Assembly (NCBI GenBank): GCA_025355035.1
Contig: JANXLS010001019.1
Location: forward strand, 1 to 7,281
Reading direction: 5' to 3'
DNA length: 7,281 nt
Origin: Planctomycetota bacterium
Lineage (GTDB): Bacteria > Planctomycetota > SZUA-567 > H5-PLA8
Below are positions 1-6,200 of the stretch, piece by piece. The notes under the pieces are model-generated. The model was given only the letters and a program-made list of their open reading frames with translations, had not been told where the DNA came from and searched no databases. Position 1 is the first letter of the stretch. Every line of letters starts with the position of its first letter. The translations under genes and the position numbers were made by a program.

Positions 1-156
1 GCGTCCTCGCCTTCGCCCGTTCCGCACGATGCTGCGGCTGTAAAATCCAATTCGCCGGTGAATGAAACTGCAAACAACGACGCTGTGAAAACGGAAACTC
101 CCAAAGCAACTGAAGTGAGGCCGCAGGAAAGCGATACGAAAGGTGGAATTGTATGA
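1..156 (+). CDS. C-terminal tail of an unidentified upstream protein (5' end outside window)
   Basis: Reading frame 1 is open from the left edge and ends at TGA 154-156, giving 51 residues of an incomplete protein. The visible part is rich in Ala, Pro, Ser, Asn, Lys, Thr and Glu, with no hydrophobic run and no motif, for example VKTETPKATEVRPQESDTK near its end. Such composition is typical of a disordered, flexible tail or linker, and it gives no clue to the function of the missing N-terminal part. The stop codon overlaps the start of the following giant gene in an ATGA arrangement, and the giant gene's ribosome binding site lies inside this coding sequence. The two are therefore probably co-transcribed and translationally coupled. 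That this frame is truly coding is inferred from the open frame, the coding-like composition and the coupled junction; 51 codons is too short for certainty. Confidence 0.7.
   Translation, partial: ASSPSPVPHDAAAVKSNSPVNETANNDAVKTETPKATEVRPQESDTKGGIV
141..146 (+). promoter_or_regulatory. Ribosome binding site of the giant gene, within an overlapping stop/start junction
   Basis: AGGTGG lies six bases upstream of ATG 153-155 and differs by one base from the consensus AGGAGG. An in-frame TGA at 111-113 and no other start codon between it and 153 make ATG 153 the first possible start in this frame. The upstream frame ends at TGA 154-156, so stop and start overlap as ATGA, the usual layout for translational reinitiation. 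No promoter can be placed here because the region is coding. Confidence 0.75.
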
Positions 157-230
157 ACCGACGATTCGATAGACTCGTATTCGTAACATTCCTGTGTTTT
201 GCTTCGTTGCGAGGGAGCGCACTTCACGCA
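153..230 (+). other. N-terminal signal peptide of the giant protein (residues 1-26)
   Basis: The first residues carry four basic side chains (R3, R4, R7, R20), with a hydrophobic core at about 8-19. A small-residue stretch, ALHAAG (23-28), follows and allows signal peptidase I cleavage after Ala26 or Ala27. The residue at -3 is Leu24 or His25, so the site is not a perfect A-x-A. Cys15 lies within the core and is not preceded by a lipobox. The segment implies Sec export of the first half. Confidence 0.8.
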
Positions 231-3200
231 GCCGGCGTCGAGGACATCAAGAACACAAAGGAAATTCGTGCGGTCGAGAACTACGTTCCGTACGAGGAAT
301 TCCTGAAGATCGCCGGAAGCGATCCGAATGCGACGGTCATGTCGCTGCAGGAATATCGCAACCTGGTCGAATTGGCGACGGCGCAAAATGGAACGCGTAA
401 ACTCGCGCCTTTGCCGCCCATTGAATCCGCATTGCTCGAAGCGACGTATTCCGGACAGGCTGGCGAATTCTCGGCGCGGTTCGATGTTCGTTTCAAATTG
501 GTGGTCGCGGGAAAAGAGTGGACGCGCGTTGATCTCGGCGCCATCACCAACCTCGGGCATGTGACGCTTGATGGGCAACCGGGTTGGGTCATCCTGGAAA
601 ATAACCGCGCGCAATTGCTGGTAAAGGGAGCCGGACTTCACGAAGGCACACTCTCTTTCGCATTGCCATTGCAGATCGAAGACGACGTACAAAAACTCTC
701 CGCAAATCTCCTTGCCGCTTCGTCTGGCAGCTTACGCATGACGGTGCTGGGTCGGGCGATTCCGTCTTCTCAAAACGGCCCGTTGGATTCGTCCTACGAT
801 TCTGTTGCGGACGCAACATCGTTTGTCAGCGCATTCACGAAATCAGCCGCCGCCAACGGGTCCGGACAATCCATCGCATTGCAATGGAAACGAAAATACG
901 ATTCACGCAAGAGTGATGTGTTGCTGCAGGCGACTCACCACATTTCCTATCTGCTCAACCCGACCAGCCCTTATTTCTATTGGCAGTCGAGCGTTCAGAT
1001 CAGTCGCCGCAAAACGGCTGAGCTTGCGTTCGTCGAACCGCCCGGTTGTCGAACGATTCGTTTGTCGGGAGTCGGAGTTCATTCCTGGGTGCGCGACGGT
1101 GGGCTCATTCGTGTGGTGTTGGATGAAGCGATTGTCGGCGACGTGTTCATCACAGCGTCCGGGGTGCTTCCGCCTCCAGCAGGTGAGTTTTCATTGACCG
1201 CACCTGAATTAACGGATGCCAAAAAGAACACGCGGACGATCGCGCTCTACGAACCGCCTGCGACAACGCTCACGATGACGAACACCATCGGATTAAGTGA
1301 ACTGTCGCTCGACGATCGTCCCAACATTCAGCGCTTTCAATGGCCGCGTTGGGACGGCCGCCTGGCCCGGCAATTCTTCGTCAAGACTGTCGATGCGAAG
1401 GCCGGGGTGCGCGTAACGCAATGGACAACGATATTCGACACGCGCACCGCAGCCTATTTGACAATCGGTGAAAAGTTCGTTTCGCTACGCTGCACAATTT
1501 CAGTGCAGCTGGAAATAGGGCGACTCTTCTCCATGAATTTGGCTGTCCCCGCGCAATGGAAATTGACGGGAATTCAAGAACGTGGAACCGGGCGCGGCAT
1601 CGCCATTGAGCCGTTCGAAGAAGGGAAAGAAGATAATTGGACTATTCGTCTCAAAGATTCCGCTGGTGTCACAACGCCATTTGATCTCGACATGACATTT
1701 GTATTGCGCGATCCCACGTGGTCCGAGTCGAGTTGGCAAACGCATGCGCTGAATTTTACACTTCCATCGATCGGCGGAGCGCGACGCAGCGATGGTGTTC
1801 TTGGCGTTGCTGCGCATGCGTCAATCGACGTCGCGTTCGGCGAAATGCCTGCGTGGCATGCCGATTTCAGTGCTGCCAAAACGACATTGAATGTCGCTGA
1901 TTCGGTCTTGCGAGCAGGCCTGGTGAGCGAAACGGCTGGCGGCGAATTGCGCTTGAATGTCTCACACAGCCCTCCGCGCGGCGAATATGAAAGTGTGCTC
2001 CATGTTCAAACGCTGGAGCGAGAAGTTGCCGTTCGAGCGGACATTCGTGTCTTGGCGCTTGAGCGTGCCCGGGCTGTTGAAGAACTCGTTTTGGATCTCC
2101 CAGCAAACGCGAAGGACCCAATTTCTATAGCTGGAAAAGAAGTGCGCGAAATTGCTCCGGGCGCATTGCCCAATCAACGCATTGTCCGATTCAACACGCC
2201 GTGGCGGGCGGTGCGAATGTTGTGCGTGGAATACCGTGCAACGCTGGCAGCCGATACCGACGTGCCGGTGCCGGACATCCGCGTCGAAGGAAATTTTGAC
2301 AGCCGCCGCTGGATTGTTTTTCAGAGCGCGGGCGTCGTAAGCCTCGAGGTCAAGCCGGGCGAATCGCTTCAAACGGCGTCACTGGATGAAACACCGTCGT
2401 TTGCCAATCCCATCAAAACAGGGCGGGCGTTGTTCGCCTTCACGTTCGGTCCGGGTGAAAAGTACGGATCTTTCCGCACGCACATTTTGGAAACCGCGCC
2501 TGTGTTGAGCAACCTCGTTCGCGATCTGAACCTGGTCACGATCGTGGACGAATCCGGCATCGCGCGCACTCACGCCGATATGATTCTCTCTTACTCGCAG
2601 CAATACGTTGAGGTGAAAATGCCAAGCGGCGCGAAGTTGCTCGTTCTCTGTGTGGATGGCGAAAACGCGAAGCCTAACTTGGGAGGAACACCGGGCGCAA
2701 TCAAAATTCCAGTACCGCCGCGCAGCAGTGCGCGCGTGGAATGGGTGTATGAACAGGACTTCGGCGCATTGGGCCCTGTGGGTTCACTCGACGCGATCGC
2801 GCCGGAATTCATCGACTTCCCCGTCCGCGCCACGACGTGGACTGTCTACCATCCTGCGAATTACGCTATTGAGATCGTGGGTGGAAATATGACTCAGATT
2901 ATGCCGAGATTTGCTTTTTCTGATCCCACATCATCAAACGCAGGAGTTCAATCAGGGGTTATCGTCTCGCCGCACAATTTTTCCCGTCCGAGGGAGCCTC
3001 GATTTTTCGTCGCGGAATTCCTAAATCGCATCGTTAGCGGAGAAGGGTGGTTTTTTACTTCATGGCGGGATCAACCAACGGGTATTGGTGCGTCATTTAA
3101 TCGCGATATGGGCCGCCAGCAAGTACATCCGCAAGCGCAATCCGACAACGGAGCGCCGCCTCTTAAATCGCTAGAATCCGCTTCCGCTCAACCGCCGTCG

Positions 3201-6200
3201 AAAGATCGCGCAATCGGCGGGCTTGCCATTCCCGAAGGCGCTAGCGTGAAAACGGCGAAGCTTGGCGGGTCCGCGCACATTATTTTGAGCTACCGCGGGC
3301 TGCCCTTTTCTGCGTTCGCGATACGTTCCGTCTTCTTGCTCGCGTTTCTCGCTGGCATAGCGTTGATGCTGCGCAAATCGTTTTCACACGCGCTTGTTTA
3401 TGTGCTGGGCGGTCTCATTCTTGGATCGTTGATACCGCTCGCATTGAATTGGGAATCGCCGTTGTTGTTGATTCCATTCTGCGAAGGATTGACTGCGTTT
3501 GCATGCGTCCTTGGAATCGCGTACGCGTGGCGAGGATTGGCGCGGTTTAACAAACGAAGCATGGAATCGTTTGCCGCCCGAGCGACGTGCGTACTTTTTT
3601 TCGTCTTTGGAGCGGCCTGGATACCGAGCCCGGATGCTCGCGCGGGTGAGAGTGGTACGGTTTTGATTCCGTATTCGAAAGACGGAAAACTGCCTCTGAA
3701 CACGAACCCGGTGGACGTAAAAGTTTACGTTCCAAAATCGATTTTTATCGATTTGATGAATCGCGTCAAGCCCGAGAAGAAAGACGCGCCGCTCGATGCG
3801 CCGATGTCGCGGGACGGCAAACCCTCCATCATTCCCTACTCGCTCGGAAATGCGGAGTACGAATTGAGCGTGGACAGCTCCTCCTACACGATAAAGGGAA
3901 CACTCGACGTGACGACCTACGATCCAAAAGGCTGGGCGAAATTCCCGTTGGACTTCGGCCCCAGCCGGCTTGTTGCGATGCAAATCGATGGGCAACCCGC
4001 GGGTGTTTCGAATGATGGCGGAATGCTTTTTGTACAGCTAAAAGGCGCGAAAAAATTCACACTCGAATTCGAACTCCGAGGTTCGCTGCTTCAAGAAGCA
4101 GGGCGAGCGAGCCTCCAGGCGCAAGTTATTCCCGGCGGCGCGACGCACGTCGCCGCCGTGCTGCCGTCCAATGTCGAGCTGGACCCCAAGGCGCTTCCCG
4201 CTGGCGCGTGGATCGTAAAAAGTCCGGATGGGAAAACACAGCGGTGTGAACTTACGCTTGGAGCCAAAGGCTCGGTCGCACTGAGCTGGCGCTCCGCAGA
4301 GATTCGGGACAAAGGGGAGGCTCGTATTTCGGCTCAGAGTTACATGCAATTTGAACTGGGTCTTGATGGGTATGCGGTGTCGCGTTTGGATCGCGTTCAG
4401 GGCGATGGCTCTCGGGTCGATCAATTGACGTTTAAAGTCGTCGGCGATTGGAATATCTCCTCCGTCGCCGCGCCGGGATTGTCGGAGTGGACCACGAGTG
4501 GGGATGGAGCCGAACGGCGCTTGCGCCTGTGGTTTCAGAAACCGATTTCATCCGTAACGATTCAAACCGAGGGTTGGGCCGCGCTGGGATCGACAGACGC
4601 TCCGGCAGCCGGATTGACGTTGGAAAGCGCGTTGCGTCAGGAAGGCTTCATCGGATTGAAGCATGGCGACGGGCGCCATTTTTCCGCGCGTTCATTCGAC
4701 GGATTAAAACGCGCTTCTCAGGAGGAACTTGCGTCGGCCGTGACGCTGCCGTCGAACGCGCAACCGGATCGAATTCTTCACTACAACGGCAGCCCCGGTG
4801 AAGCGCGCGTTGAAGCGGAGCCGGAACCGTCGCAGGTTGTGTTGGAGACGCAGTTCTCCGGCGTGGTCCGCGAGTCGAGTATGACGATAGGCGCGCGCAC
4901 GCGTTTCACTGTGTCCGGACGCGGGCCGCTGCGCCACGAAGTTGAGCTCCCGCCGAACTGGGTTGTTCGAACCGTCCGCGCGACGTCGATGCGCGAGTGG
5001 GAGATTGTTGATGCGAACGGAAAGAAAAAGCTGGTTGTTCACTTCACGGGGCGAGCGAAAACTGGCGACGAAATTCGATGGTCGGTCGAAGCGGCGATCA
5101 CCGTTCCCGCGACGGACGCTCTGCACGTGGAACTTCCGCAACCGCGCGCCATCGCTGACGCCAAAACGGTCGAGACCATCGATTGGATTCTCGCCGCCGA
5201 CGGCTCGCTGACGCTTTCGCAAAGCGCCGACACAACGATGCAGCCCGTCCCGGTGGAGCGCGCGCCGCGTTGGGTGAATCTCGATGCGGGGCAGGACTGG
5301 CGACTGGCGTTTCGTTCGGCGAAAAGCGATACGAAACTGGGGATCGATATCTCCCGGCAGGACAGCCTGCTCTACGCGACGGTGGTGAGCTTTGTCAGCG
5401 CAGCGGAAGAGCACATCCAGATAGTTTCTCGCATTCGGTACCGGATCGAACACGCTGGGCGCGATCGTTTCACGATCAGACTTCCCGGCGGATCGGAATT
5501 AATCGGGCTGGACGCAACCAACTTACGCGGGCGAGATTGGGTTCCCGGGGCAAATGGAGGGATGCTCACCGTGCTGATGCAATCGCCGATCAGCGGTGAG
5601 CAGATTGTGGATATTGCATATCGTCTTCCGCGCGCGGTCGGAAAGGATGCGATTGCGGAGCCGCCGTCGATCGAAGACGCCGGGACGCGGGGAGTCGAAC
5701 ATTACGCCGGGTTGTTGCCCTCGGCGAGCGGTGCTACTGTACTGGTTGGCAGTCGCAAATTGACTCCTGTCAAAAATGCCGAAGAGCTGCCGTTCCTTCC
5801 GGTGAACATGTCGAAAAAGGCATTGTCGGATGTATTCGCGGCGGAGCCCGGATGGTCGATGATATTGCGCGAAACCGCGTTGAAAATGGAAGCGGGTGCG
5901 GCGGCCGAAGTGGTCAACGCCGAGATCGAATCGAAGATCGCACTCGATGGCGGCGTTCGCTCGGAAGCGCGCTACCGTGTCCGCAATCATTCGCTCCAGT
6001 TCCTTGAAATTGCGATGCCGCCGGATTCCAAACTGTGGGGTGTTTTTATTGGCGTAGGCAGTGCGTCGGTCAGTCGGCGCATTGCAAATGGATTGGAGAT
6101 CCTTGCGATTCCGCTCCCGCGTATGACGGAAACGGATCTTCCGGTGCGCATCACGATCGTTTACGAAAGCGCACGCGCGCCTTTGCCCGCTATCTATACG

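Noticed and set aside
127..140. 14-base match AAAGCGATACGAAA between the upstream gene tail and about 5322-5335
   Set aside because: A single short match of this length is expected about once in ten such windows, and both copies encode Ser-Asp-Thr-Lys in frame. There is no flanking similarity.
153..200. Twin-arginine (Tat) or lipoprotein signal at the N-terminus
   Set aside because: R3-R4 is followed by F-D-R and not by the consensus x-F-L-K, and Cys15 is not preceded by a Leu-x-x lipobox. A Sec signal peptide explains the segment.
4704..5453. Long - strand ORF of 249 codons inside the giant gene
   Set aside because: It lies wholly opposite the giant coding frame, is extremely rich in Arg with no domain-like hydrophobic pattern, and has no ribosome binding context. 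It is a shadow of codon bias on the + strand. The same holds for the 243-codon (5523-6254) and 203-codon (3384-3995) - strand ORFs.
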